Assembly (NCBI GenBank): GCA_001970855.1
Contig: LSSN01001865.1
Span: forward strand, 1 to 22,659
Direction: 5' to 3'
DNA: 22,659 nucleotides
DNA from: Smittium culicis
Taxonomy: Eukaryota > Kickxellomycota > Harpellomycetes > Harpellales > Legeriomycetaceae
Shown here: in pieces, positions 1 through 10,758 of the stretch
Numbering within the stretch: position 1 is the first letter of the stretch
Layout: each line of letters begins with the position of its first letter
The notes under the pieces: model-generated
What the model saw: only the letters and a program-made list of their open reading frames with translations
Told to the model about the DNA's origin: nothing
The model's database searches: none
Translations under genes and position numbers: made by a program

Positions 1-201
1 TTCAAAATTAATTACACAAAATCTAAAACCAACTTATCTATAGGCTAATCCAGATTAAGTCTGAGGGCAAGCGAATCAGAACATGAAGATTAATGTTTGA
101 GCATAAGTACTAATAAATACAAAATAGTAGAGCTAAAAATAATTTAGAATCAAATCAGGTCACTTTTTATTTTAGAGATGGAAAACAAGTATTAAAAAAT
201 G
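1..201. other. AT-rich 3' flank of the dehydrogenase gene
   Basis: This stretch lies downstream of the minus-strand dehydrogenase stop codon. It is AT-rich and holds no open frame of note. On the minus strand an AATAAA hexamer at 172-167 sits about 30 bases past the stop and is the only recognisable element. Confidence 0.5.
167..172 (-). promoter_or_regulatory. Possible polyadenylation signal (AATAAA)
   Basis: The plus strand reads TTTATT, so the minus-strand transcript of the dehydrogenase gene would carry AATAAA about 30 bases after its stop codon. Distance and orientation suit a 3'-end signal. The hexamer is common by chance in DNA this AT-rich. Confidence 0.35.
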
Positions 202-1035
202 TCAAAATTTGTCTACAGTCTTGCGAGTAAAGTACATTCCATTGTAAGCAAGCAAGCGGTTGTAGTCTTCAGTTACTAAGTATATGGGAGTCTGCACGCC
301 CATCTCCACAGAAAGCGGTGCATTGGGGCCGCCCATATCAGTCTTCACCCAACCTGGGTGACATGATACGAATAGCAGACCGCGAGGATCGCTTGCATAA
401 TCGCGCGCAAGAATCCTGGCATACATGGTCACGCCTGTTTTCGAAGTCGAGTAATGGTTTGCGCAGTAGCCGCTGGTATCATCGCCAGAACATTTAATTT
501 TGACGAAATCGTCCATTAAATTGTCGAGTCCTTGCACTTGCAAATCGGACGCACTGAACTTTTCCTGTACTTCCGGCGAGTGGTTGCTGAGCTCGCCCAT
601 CATGCTCGATACGAATACTATGCGACTCTTCTCGTTCATTAGGTCAAGTAGTTGTTCAGTGACACGTTTTGTGCCGTAATAATTAGTAGCAATTGTTTCT
701 TTGACGCCTTTGTTTCCTTCGACCGTATTATCAGAAACTCCAGCATTGTTGACTAGCACATCAATGCAGCGCTCGCCATGCTCTTTAAGCAAATCTTGAC
801 GAAATTTACCGATACTATCTACGTCATTGATATCAAGTTGGTGGTATTTTGCTGTGACTCCAGCAGCTCTCTTAGCTTCTGAGTCTTTCATGACTTTAGC
901 GATAGCACTTTCGCCAGCTGACTCGCTTCTACTAGTCAAATAAACTAGTGTTGGTTCGGTAATACGCATCAGCAGCTGTTTCACTAGCTCATACCCAATT
1001 CCTTTATTTGCTCCTGTTACTACAATTAACTTCAT
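202..1035 (-). CDS. Short-chain dehydrogenase, carbonyl reductase [NADPH] 1-like
   Basis: Predicted to be a cytosolic, monomeric NADPH-dependent reductase of carbonyl compounds in the classical SDR family, CBR1 type. The 277-residue frame is complete. The Rossmann cofactor motif TGANKGIG is at residues 7-14, NNAG at 96-99, the conserved structural Asn at 118, a catalytic Ser at 143/144, the active-site YSTSK at 195-199, and the CBR1-style PGWVKTDM at 227-234. The overall length and the C-terminal segment (NGMYF..KTVDKF) fit carbonyl reductase 1. An ATG is present at 1035 and a stop lies in frame seven codons upstream, so the start is well fixed. No intron is needed. The gene is clearly more GC-rich than its flanks, which could mean functional constraint or horizontal acquisition. 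The true substrate cannot be read from sequence. Other CBR-like SDRs (for example sepiapterin reductase-like) are less likely given the C-terminal motifs. Confidence 0.93.
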   Translation of the reverse strand: MKLIVVTGANKGIGYELVKQLLMRITEPTLVYLTSRSESAGESAIAKVMKDSEAKRAAGVTAKYHQLDINDVDSIGKFRQDLLKEHGERCIDVLVNNAGVSDNTVEGNKGVKETIATNYYGTKRVTEQLLDLMNEKSRIVFVSSMMGELSNHSPEVQEKFSASDLQVQGLDNLMDDFVKIKCSGDDTSGYCANHYSTSKTGVTMYARILARDYASDPRGLLFVSCHPGWVKTDMGGPNAPLSVEMGVQTPIYLVTEDYNRLLAYNGMYFTRKTVDKF

Positions 1036-2768
1036 CTGAATCCTAATTATTCTTAGTTATTTTCGTATGGCAAAGTTAGTTAATTTACTAGAGCAGATCG
1101 ATACCCGTATTGCTCTTATTTCTTTTATAGTTTGAAATAAAGAGGAAGTATTGTTTATTGCATAAAATAAACAGTATATGTACAAATAATAATAAATGTG
1201 ATTTACCCCTTGTTTTAATATTGAAGCATATGGTTTTATTTACTTTTTCTCATGCTATAAAAATCATCTATTTGTCTATATAAGTTTATCCATTTTATTT
1301 TCACAGTCGAAAGTTTTCTACCCCACTCATTCGATTTTCTAATTATTTTGGCCTTATTCGCTGCCAGTTACTCTAAATTATACTTTGAATCTACCAATAC
1401 AAATAATATAAAAAAAATTCAGTTCGTTTATGTAAAATGCACAAGACTTGGAAAAATAACCATTTTTGATATAATTGAAATTATATTGGGGTTATAAAAA
1501 GTTTTACCACTTTTTTGTTCACATAGATTTAAAGTATGCCATATGATGTTATGTTATCTCGTAATTCTAATGCGTCTCAGGTTGATTAGTCGAAATAAGT
1601 ATGCCAGCTAAGAAAGTGCGATCATTCTATCAGTATTCCTAATACCCATATACAATTCGCTAATCTTGATCACTTCTGGTATAGCAAATCTATAGTTTCT
1701 CAAAGTTGAGATAAATCGATTATGGCGAATACTTTTTTGTATGAAACTTCAATAAAGAGAAAAAAAATAAGTAAACAGGAGTCTATAACTATTTCTGTCT
1801 GCTATAACCCAAAAATATTATCTTGAAAATAAACTTTTTATTTATAATTCACCATTACAAACCAAACCAGTAGACTCGCTCTCTATATATCGACGGCTTG
1901 ACTCAATCTCATATACAACAGATTGTATTATTAAAAGTTAAAAATTGAATCTAAATAATAATATTGGGCAATTACTAGTCTAATAAATTAGTATATAAAA
2001 GTTCATCTATTTAATTCTGTAATTATAAAGGCAAATTCAAATATGGCCGATCTTTTTCAGTAATTATTGTACATGCAACAAAAATGCTCTATTCATATAA
2101 AAAAAAATAAATATTTAGCACCATTTTACATTGTAGCGCCAAAAATAATCCAATATTTTATAGTGCTTACTGCAGGGAAGTAAACCCACACTCACTGCAA
2201 ATATATTCTTATGAAAAATAACTGATATTAAGAAACTATTAAGCTCTACCGAATTTAGTTTTTCTTATACCAAATAGCTATACAATAAAAACTGTTCTTT
2301 ACATATCTGTCATATTTGAAATTTTATTTACTTTTTTATCTTTTAATGTTAATTTTATGGCACAAAAGATTACACAGTGCACGTAAATTTTTTATACATA
2401 TTTCCGAAAGCTTACATATAAATCACAAAGGTTACAAGAATAATATATGCAGGGGAGAATAAAAGAAAAAAAAGGTTTAATATTATTATTACTATTAATT
2501 TTTGATAGTGATGAAGGTAAATTGTGGTTATGATAACAGTGTAATACATATATATGAAATATTTATGTGAAGATCGGAGCAAAATATTCTTAAAGTTATT
2601 TTTTTTGGAGCTGTGAACAAGTTAATTTTATTTGCTGTGTCAGATAGCTTGTAATAGTAGCATTCTCTAATGGGATTAATTAGTAAAAGTAAAGTTCGGA
2701 AGCAGGTCAAGTTCATCACCTTTTAAGGATATCCAATATAAACATATATTTTTTTTGATAAAGAAAAT
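1036..2768. other. AT-rich intergenic spacer between two co-directional genes
   Basis: This is the region upstream of the dehydrogenase and downstream of the zinc-finger gene, both read on the minus strand. I see no convincing coding region. The short minus-strand frame at 2528-2719 has low-complexity content and no family resemblance. Short A/T runs and a TAT/ATT microsatellite-like stretch (about 2476-2502) are present. The promoter of the dehydrogenase should lie near 1036-1300, but no specific site is recognisable. Confidence 0.5.
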
Positions 2769-2774
2769 TTTATT
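2769..2774 (-). promoter_or_regulatory. Possible polyadenylation signal (AATAAA)
   Basis: The minus strand reads AATAAA 22 bases beyond the zinc-finger stop codon. Position and orientation fit a 3'-end processing signal, with the caveat that such hexamers are frequent in AT-rich DNA. Confidence 0.35.
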
Positions 2775-2795
2775 CCCAGGTTCAATATATATATT

Positions 2796-4598
2796 TTAAA
2801 GGTACATGCTAGAGTTCAAGTTGTTGCTATTTAAACAGTAGGTTGCAGAATTTGCTTGGTTTTGTGGATAGCTGATTTTTTGATTATTTGAGTTTAGTAT
2901 AAAGTTGTTATTTATACTTTCAGTGTTATTAGCCTGGAAAGAAGTACTGTTTTCCAACGATGATAGGTTCTTTGGCTTGGTAAAAAATTTATTTTCACCT
3001 AGCTCTCCATACCATTGATTTTCGTTTGTAGTTATTTGCGACAATGGGTAGCTCGGGTTTTGTGTTTGGTAAAGATAGTTGCTAGTATACGAGTTCAGGT
3101 TCAGGTTGGTTGGATTATCATTGGATATACTTTTCCTCAAATTGTTTTTTATATTTTGAGTGCGATACATGCTTAGGTATCCAGATGAACTGTTTAGAGG
3201 CTTGAATGTATCATAGCTATAATCTTTTCCTAAAGAATTATTCAGATATTTCTTTTGAAAGAAGTTGGAATGGTTATAGCTTGGCTTTGAATATTCAAAA
3301 GGAAGCTCTGTAGAAAGCCCTAAACCACTTGGAACTTGATAATTGGATACCTTATTAATTTCTGGGTTGTTGATATTTCTAGTCATACTAAAGTTACCAG
3401 TATCATAACTAATCCTGTTTTCAGTCAATCTGATTCCAGAGTTGTTAGAATAGCTACTAGAAACCGAACCACGTTGGAATGTGCTATCATCTTGATATGA
3501 TCTGTAGTCACTAGCTTTTAGGCCATAATCAAATATGTTGTTGTTTTTGAAATCCAAAATTCCAAAGTCATTAAAGTCTCTTTTAGTAACATCAAAGTTA
3601 GATTCATTCGATTTAGGGTTAGCAACAATCTTGTTAGTGTTTGATATATATGACTTGGATAAATCTGCATAGTGCAAGTCAGTGCTTGGTTGGTTTACTG
3701 AACCCATTCCGGGGATGCTTCCAATACTATTGGTTTTTTTACTATCAAATGAGCTAAATTCATAAGGACCAACTAGGCTAGATTCAGAAACATTGTTGCT
3801 TGGGTAAAAATAGCTATCCTTGATATTTCTATATTGGGATTGTGTGGTGTTGCATTTAGGAAGAATGGGCTGGCCTTTAGCTTTACTTAATTGCATTAAG
3901 GATAGTGGATCAGGGTCGCTTGAGAGATGACGCAAAGAGTTATAGTAATAAGGTCTCAAAGGATATGTGCTTAAACCTCTAGAGCTTGAATATCCTGACT
4001 GGTTTAAAAATGCAGAGTGGCGGTTTTTGTGAAGTTTCAAGTGTCTTCGAAGATTGCTCAATACTGAAAAGCGCTTTTTGCATTCAGGAAATGTGCACTC
4101 ATGCGGCTTCTCACCAGTATGAGTGTATGTATGAATCGTAAGAGATGATGGTCTTGTAAAAGACTTAGTGCAATATTTACAATTGTATCTCTGAACTACT
4201 TTTTCACTTGCACATTTCTGAGAAGAGTTTTCTGTTTTCACAGTTAATTCTTCAAAATCTTCGCTAGACTCAGTTTTTTGCTTAGATGACGGAGATTGAG
4301 ACATGAAGCTTACATCGTGTTCATTATTTCTGTTACGCTTTTTTGACTCGACCTGAGACTCTATCGCATTATCTCGGAGAGATTCAGGCGAAATGGTTGG
4401 TGGGAGAGATAATAGCTTTTCTTGTATTATGTGAAGTAAATCATTTGTGCTAGGGTTGCTGATTATATTTTTATTGCTTGGCTTGTAAGTCGAAAAATCC
4501 TCTGGTTCGCTTTTACAGTCTTGTAAAAAATTGATAATGGAATCAGGAGATAGATTTAGCAGGTCCATATCTGACAAACTATTGTCAAACTTGTTCAT
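2796..4598 (-). CDS. Two-finger C2H2 zinc-finger transcription factor-like protein
   Basis: A probable nuclear DNA-binding regulator. The open frame extends to 4661, but that first codon is TTG. The first ATG in frame is at 4598, giving 600 residues, and I use it. Numbering from the ATG, finger 1 is at about 140-160 (C-x2-C-x12-H-x3-H), the linker is the classic HTGEKPHEC, and finger 2 is at about 168-190 (C-x4-C-x12-H-x3-H). Only two fingers are present, a layout common in fungal regulators. A basic stretch KKRNRNN (about 87-93) just ahead of an acidic/Ser region may be a nuclear localisation signal. The N-terminus has an acidic-hydrophobic segment (DMDLLNLSPDS) that could be an activation or cofactor-binding patch. 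About 400 residues after the fingers are rich in Asn, Ser and Tyr and look disordered. No intron is evident. Target genes and ortholog are not identifiable from sequence alone. Confidence 0.9.
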   Translation of the reverse strand: MNKFDNSLSDMDLLNLSPDSIINFLQDCKSEPEDFSTYKPSNKNIISNPSTNDLLHIIQEKLLSLPPTISPESLRDNAIESQVESKKRNRNNEHDVSFMSQSPSSKQKTESSEDFEELTVKTENSSQKCASEKVVQRYNCKYCTKSFTRPSSLTIHTYTHTGEKPHECTFPECKKRFSVLSNLRRHLKLHKNRHSAFLNQSGYSSSRGLSTYPLRPYYYNSLRHLSSDPDPLSLMQLSKAKGQPILPKCNTTQSQYRNIKDSYFYPSNNVSESSLVGPYEFSSFDSKKTNSIGSIPGMGSVNQPSTDLHYADLSKSYISNTNKIVANPKSNESNFDVTKRDFNDFGILDFKNNNIFDYGLKASDYRSYQDDSTFQRGSVSSSYSNNSGIRLTENRISYDTGNFSMTRNINNPEINKVSNYQVPSGLGLSTELPFEYSKPSYNHSNFFQKKYLNNSLGKDYSYDTFKPLNSSSGYLSMYRTQNIKNNLRKSISNDNPTNLNLNSYTSNYLYQTQNPSYPLSQITTNENQWYGELGENKFFTKPKNLSSLENSTSFQANNTESINNNFILNSNNQKISYPQNQANSATYCLNSNNLNSSMYL

Positions 4599-5900
4599 TT
4601 CAAATATATCAGGGATGTATATTATACTTTGGAAATAATTCTTTATATTCTTAAGCGGCAAATTTTTTGTTTAATAGGCCACTGAAAATAATAAAAATGC
4701 GATTCAATTAATTTGGCGACAGATAATGCTGATAAATCTTTATTTATCTAGAAAAAGAAAATTAATAATATTAGGGAAAAAAAAAGTTAAAGTTTAGGTA
4801 TCAATATATATATATAATTATAAAATTTATGATTACACTATCCAAATAAACGCATGAACATGAAAAAAAATTTTACAAAAAAGGTAAACAAAAAAAAATA
4901 GATACCTTTTTATGAAATAATTCGGTCGATGAAGCTATGAAAAACAAGTAACAGAGCCGTTAGAAACGATAAATAAGATATTCGGAAATGTAAGTGCGTG
5001 AAGTAGCAAAGGATTTTTTTAGTTAAAACTAATAATGTTTTTTATATAAAACTCTGGAAAATATCAGCTAATTTTTATAGGGAGTTGAAGAGGATATTTA
5101 ACCAAAGGGAAATGCCGATGCAAAAATATAGTTATAGCTATATGAGAGTATGTAATCTTTCAAATAATAAAGATTAGTGAGAGTAAATAAGGTATTTTGT
5201 AATTGAATATAAATGCTTGAATCCAATTAAGGATCCGCCGAATCTTTTATATTTATGTAAATAAGGCAGCGTGTTCGAAATTAAGAGTTAAGGGTTTAGC
5301 TACATAGCGATTACTATTAGAAATCAAGAAAAAATTATAGCGCAGAGTATTTTGTGTGCGAATAAAGTCAGCACGATAAAAAACATTGACCTTAACAGCA
5401 ATTAAGTAATTCCACTTTTCAGCTATCTTATTCGGGGCAACTTGTTAAAGGGAGGGAAAAAATTTAGCAGCATAGAAGTAGAGAGACTGCTGTTACGAAA
5501 TTAAGTGAAGTTGAATTATATAATTAATACATTTTATATCTGCGAATATTTTATAAGTTCAGAATAGAATGCATAGCTATTCGCCCGAAATATGCGAGCT
5601 ATGGCTAAATGAACGAAGTTTATATATAGCGAGAAATTCGAGCTTTTCAAAAAAGAATTTAGGCGCAATTTTAAAGTAACAAAACTATTGCTGCCTAAAA
5701 TTTGTATATGTGCCGTTGGCTTAATAAGCGAATAGTTAAGTAATATTAATAATATTGGCCAATTATGTTGCGCAATATCGAGTACACTTTATTTTATCTA
5801 GTTCTATTAATAGAAAACTGTTGTGTTGAGCTAATTGGGCAAATCAAGTTACCAAAATTACACTACGTAATAAATTAGTAAATTATATATTGGGGGATTC
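4599..5900. promoter_or_regulatory. Upstream region of the zinc-finger gene, with clustered GCGAATA heptamers
   Basis: This stretch precedes the zinc-finger gene on its own strand and has no credible coding frame. It is visibly less AT-extreme than the DNA to its right. The heptamer GCGAATA (either strand) occurs at 5358, 5542, 5578 and 5728. A TATA-rich run is at about 4805-4822. It may contain the promoter and a long 5' leader of the zinc-finger gene. A non-coding transcript is an alternative. Nothing here is proven functional. Confidence 0.3.
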
Positions 5901-8900
5901 TTACTTTAGTTGATGAATTTTCAAGTCGCCCTTACCTTTAAAACGGTCTGGCTAATTTCAAACTCAAAGATTTCAGGCTATTATGCTTAATGTATTTTTG
6001 TTATACTCTCTGGTATAAAATGTAAATTTGATTTGTCTTTCCTTCAGTATCAAATGCTTGTTATATCGTTTTTTGGTTTATGATATATGGGATTTTAATA
6101 AAAAAAGCGTAGTTTTAGACAGTATTTTTATGAGACTTTGAATTTATCATTTTTTTCTTTCATTTTTAGACAGTTTGTCTATTTTTATAAAAATTCGACA
6201 GCTCCCATCAAATTCGCATGTTAAAAATATTTTCTCTCTATTGTAGCTTTCGCAGATTATATATTAGCCACAAACAAACATTATATTTAGTATTAATTTA
6301 AAATATTATAAAAATGAATAAATACATATCACAGCTTATAAATTCTAATATCATTAAAAAGGAATTTATTATTTGTAAGTAAAGCTGGTATACCCAAAAA
6401 GCTCTATATACTAATCCTCATTTAAACTTACTTGATCTATTTGTGTTTAAAAATATACCGCCATAATATCAGTTATGCAAAGTCTCATGGCTTAAGTGTT
6501 TGTTTTTAATTTTATTCGTATTATTCTATTGTTATTCACCACTGCTCTAGAATTTAAGAATACTTCCATCTTACTAATAAGCTATCTAGGGGCGTATCCT
6601 TGGCTTTGTTTTGGATTTATGCAAAAAAAATTTTATCTATATTTTACCATAAAAGAAAATATAATTTCATGTTTGTGTGTTGTACTGCATATATTTTAAA
6701 TCCGTGTTTGTGGAGGCGCATTAATTTTACATTTGTACTTATAAAAAGTTATAAACGAACATACATCACTATTTTAGTAAAGAATTTAGAATACAAATAC
6801 CTTTTTATAAAAATAATCCCGATTAAAATTAAATAAAATTACATTACAAATTTGCAACCTACTAAAAAAAAATTATTTTTTCATTTTACCTTGTAACGTA
6901 ATCCTCTTCAAATTCTTTTAGTTAGAGTACATATTTTTACTAACTACTATATTAATATAAGATTGTTTTAAAAAATCTTATGTTAACGAGTATCTTTTTT
7001 ATTACGTTGTCTGCTAAAAACTAAAAAAAAAAGTGTATAAAAGTAAAATATTGAATTCAAATATGTTCCGCGTCATGGTAAATGATCGGAAATGCAGGCT
7101 TCATTTCAGAAACTGAACCTTTTATACTATAAGCCTAATACTTTTAAAGTTTTTGATTAAAAAAAGCTCCAATAGGAATTAATTTAATATACCAACGAGG
7201 TCAATAAGTAACTAGTATTAATCATAGTTATCAAATTAAAATATCATAAAAAATCTACATTTTTACGAGACTTTCAATTTTGAATTTGTTTTTGCAGCTA
7301 AAAATTTTAAGTTCGAAAATCCACTTTATTCTAGAAACATTCAAAGCTCCATTTATACAACGCTGCTCGATTGTTTTTGATTACTGGCCAGTAATATTTG
7401 CATGAACTATTTAGCAATTTTTTATCAGCCTAATAATTTTCTGATTTGAACTATATGCTAGTATTTCGGAAGTTTCAAGCGGAACTAATTGCTTTTTTTA
7501 AACTATACCCATTGAAATTAAAAAAAAGGTCTTAATAATTGTCATGAATTATCAATTTACTTAATAGAATTGATACATAATAATGAACTTATAAACCGAT
7601 GAAAGTAGAGTACAATAAAATTTACCAATTAAATATCAAGGTTATTATAATCCTATGCTTCTAAATAGCCGAAATTCTTAAAACTGAAATTTTCAGCTAT
7701 TTAAAATAATATATGTAAATGAAAAATAAATGGGCTATACTTATTATTGAATAGGAAAGCTTTATTCTGATTTAGGAATTTAAAGGGTTTAACTCTTTGA
7801 TCTTTACTATAGCGTTTCTTAATACATCCATAATTATTATTTTTTATATTGTGGAAACTTTTTTGAGGATAATTTCTATTTTTAACTTTTCTCTTCCTTT
7901 TTCAAACTCTTTTTAACTTTGAATCCACAATAAAATCATCAAATATTCCCTGATCATATCTATAAAGTTTACATATAACAGTTAATTTCGGATTCGAAAT
8001 ATAGCAGTATAGTTAATAAAGTAGAAAATATCACGTATAGGCTATAATATATTATGCAAAGGTCGTTTTTATATTAAATTATAGCATTTTTTCAGGAATA
8101 AATCCATCAAAATAAGTATTTTTAGCACTTCTCTATTCAGTGGGCTAGATTACTTGCTTTATATATTATTTATTAATTCAATATAGTCTAGAATTTTTTT
8201 TAATATTTTCCTTATATTTTATTTATATTTATATATTTAACTTTGGTGCTATTTTCATAGGAAATAGCGCCTATAAATATTGAAAGTATTCCCACTATAG
8301 AAAGATGTCTTTTTTTTAAGCAAGAATTTTTTTATAAAATCTTTTTTGATTATTTAAAATTCACAACAATACAAAAAATAAAATAAAAGTCAATCAAAAG
8401 CAAAGGATAGTATGGATAACTCCAAGTAGTGCGATATTTAAAGTCGCATTTTTATATTCCATATATGCTCTAAATTTTATGTAATGAGGATTTCAAAAGT
8501 TTATTATATTTGAAATGGGTATACTGCATGGTACATTTATAATAAGATAAATTTTTCTCTGAATATTTTCGAAATGACATTTTAAAATGTTCTACTTTTC
8601 TTAGCATTATTCTTTAATAGTCGATTTATAAAGATATAGGAATTGCATGTTTATTATTTGATTATATCGACGGAATCATATTATCATAAAGAACAAATCG
8701 AAAATTTTTACGTGATACTCAATTCATATCAAGATATAATAAAATAATCTTTAATGGATTCGATATTATTTAAATCAGAGGTAATTAAATTATATAAACG
8801 AAGATCTATATTTAATTATAAGTATTTGTAGGTAACTAGTAATTTTTATTTATACTAATACTTTAATTTTATCTTTTTTCCCTTGCTAATTAAACTAAAA

Positions 8901-8908
8901 CTCATTTA
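5901..8908. other. AT-rich gene desert
   Basis: The sequence is dominated by A/T runs, with stops frequent in all six frames. The short plus-strand frames near 6496-6836 are hydrophobic, low complexity and overlap each other, as expected by chance in AT-rich DNA. I see no gene, RNA or intact mobile element. Confidence 0.5.
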
Positions 8909-9106
8909 TTAATACTTTGGCGTCCAATTATCTATAAAAATAAAATCAAATTTATGATTCGTTAATGATTTATAAGCAAGATTATTAATTGATCTATTTT
9001 ACAAAAAACGAAAAATTATATGTCAGAATTAAATTATTATTATTGAACACTATTGGCTTTGTTTGGTAGATCTTAAATAGTCGCCCTCCTGTGAATGGCT
9101 TATTAA
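8909..9106 (+). mobile_element. MITE copy A (piggyBac-like, TTAA ends), diverged
   Basis: The copy begins TTAATACTTTGGCGTCCAA, a diverged form of the family start TTAACCCTTTCCCGTCCAA. It contains the shared internal block TATGATTCGTTAATGATTTA followed by ATAAGCAAG. It ends with the family's right half (TTTGGTAGATC, AATAGTC, GTGAATGG) next to TTAA. Length is about 198 bases. It is non-coding. The TTAA boundaries and CCCTTT-type termini suggest mobilisation by a piggyBac-type transposase, which is not encoded in this window. Confidence 0.7.
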
Positions 9107-9561
9107 ACATCTGAACATTGTAACTTTTAAAAACAAAAAATATCAATTTTTCAAAATTAGTAATTTTTATTAATCATAAACTCGTAAATTTTTTTTAATC
9201 TGGGCAGATATCTTGATTATTTATGAATTTCCATTCTTTCTATATATTTATAACTTTCAATTAAAAATAATTTTGAGAATTTTAGCCATAATCATTAATT
9301 AAAAATTTTGTATTATACTTAAAATTTTTGAAAATAGTACATGGCTTTATCACTAATATCAAATGCATTGGATTATGAATAAATTCGTTTTCATCTAATG
9401 TTATATTTTTTGATTTTTTATGATCCAAAGCGCTACGTACTTTATTTGATCGAGTTAAATCGAAATTATCATTAACCTAAAAGCTTCGATATTTAGGTAA
9501 TTATATTACATGAGGCCACTTTTATGAACAGAGAGTTACATTGTATATAGACCATCAAAAA
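9107..9561. other. AT-rich spacer between MITE copies
   Basis: No coding frame, RNA or repeat that I can support. It separates two co-oriented MITE copies. Confidence 0.45.
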
Positions 9562-9745
9562 TTAACCCTTTCCCGTCCAACACTCTTTAAAAAATCAAAA
9601 ATAATATTCGGTAATGGCTTATAATTAAATTTTCTATTGATGTTATTCAAAGGTAATCCAATACTATTTATTATAGCTTAATTAAATTATTAAAAACAAA
9701 TTCAGTTTGTTAGATATGGTAGATAAAAAAAAAATTTCTCTTAGT
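9562..9745 (+). mobile_element. MITE copy B, diverged with eroded right end
   Basis: The left end is one of the best preserved in the window: TTAACCCTTTCCCGTCCAAC followed by ACTCTTTAAAAAATC. The interior (GGTAATGGCTTATAA; CCAATACTATTTATTA) and right part (CAGTTTGTTAGATATGG, TAGAT) align loosely with other copies. The right TTAA terminus is not recognisable, so the end coordinate is approximate. Confidence 0.6.
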
Positions 9746-10424
9746 AAATTATATTTTCAAAATGGAGTGCGTAAATAGAAAAAAAGAACTTTCAATGTGC
9801 ACAACTATAACTAGCTTTAAATTATCCAACTCAATCATATTAAACAGCAGCAAACTTCTTTTCCTACTCAGAATCTCATGTTCATTTACTAAATATTACA
9901 ACCACAAAAACCTATTGGGCATTATAGTAAAATATATATTACATAATACAGTATAGTTTTATACCTGATATTGAAAACACATAAATGATTTTAAAATTAT
10001 AGACCATATCGATTGTTAAATATTTTTTTATTTCAAAATAAGGTTTTTTTAATCGGACAGTACCGAGCGACGGAGCAATTGAAAGGATAGATATTAATGA
10101 AGTATATGTTTTATTTTGATTATTTTCTAGGCATAATAAAAATCGTAATATATTTACCCAATAATATTTTTTTTCAATTTATAATAGCAAAAACGATTTA
10201 TTAATCTATATTAGCAATAAACAATTCATAAGTGATATAAAATTAAAATAGTAAATTATAAACTTATTTTCATTTCAGTAAATATTATTATCAACTTATG
10301 TATATTGGATCAATAATGTCAATCATAATATTGTTAACTCTTATCACAGTATCTATAATGTAATAACTTCTTACGAGCGACAATGATCTTTATATTAAAC
10401 TTTTAATTATTTATCAGCTTAATG
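9746..10424. other. AT-rich spacer, no supported gene
   Basis: A 64-codon plus-strand frame at 9762-9956 has no recognisable motif and is probably chance. The rest is A/T runs with frequent stops in every frame. Confidence 0.45.
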
Positions 10425-10459
10425 TTTAAACCTTTCATGTCCAACTCTCTTAAAAAAAT

Positions 10460-10475
10460 CGAATCTATTGATTCG
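10460..10475. repeat. Short inverted repeat conserved inside the MITE
   Basis: CGAATC TATT GATTCG gives six-base arms with a four-base loop. The same hairpin appears in the nested copy at 10709-10724, so it is a feature of the family and not only of this copy. Confidence 0.6.
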
Positions 10476-10561
10476 TTTATGATTTATAAGTAAATTTATT
10501 ATTTGCTGTTTTTATAATTTAGATTAATGATTATATGATTCCCGGAATTAAATTAAATTAA

Positions 10562-10758
10562 TTAACCCTTTCACGGGCGGTAGCCTATTTTTGGTCTACA
10601 AAATATAGCCAACTATGACCAGTTAAAATTCATTAATTCCGAGGCAGTAAGAATATTTGGTTTATAGTATTTTAACAACAAATAATAAATTTGCTTATAA
10701 ATCATAAACGAATCAATAGATTCGATTTTTTTAAGAGTATTTGACGGGAAAGGATTAA
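10562..10758 (-). mobile_element. MITE copy C, complete and nested in copy D
   Basis: This is the best-delimited copy. It is 197 bases from TTAA at 10562-10565 to TTAA at 10755-10758. The left terminus is TTAACCCTTTCACGGGC. The right terminus, read on the minus strand, is TTAATCCTTTCCCGTCA, giving imperfect terminal inverted repeats of about 14 bases. It is inverted relative to every other copy in the window. The TTAA target and CCYTTTC termini are typical of piggyBac-type elements. It is too short to encode a transposase and no such frame is present. Confidence 0.82.

Noticed and set aside
2528..2719. 63-codon minus-strand frame downstream of the zinc-finger gene
   Set aside because: No family motif, AT-driven composition, and it lies in the probable 3' flank. 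Not supported.
6496..6836. Two overlapping plus-strand frames in the desert
   Set aside because: Both are hydrophobic/low complexity with no motif and occupy alternative frames of the same DNA, as chance predicts.
9762..9956. 64-codon plus-strand frame next to MITE copy B
   Set aside because: No recognisable motif, length within chance for the composition, and no supporting signals.
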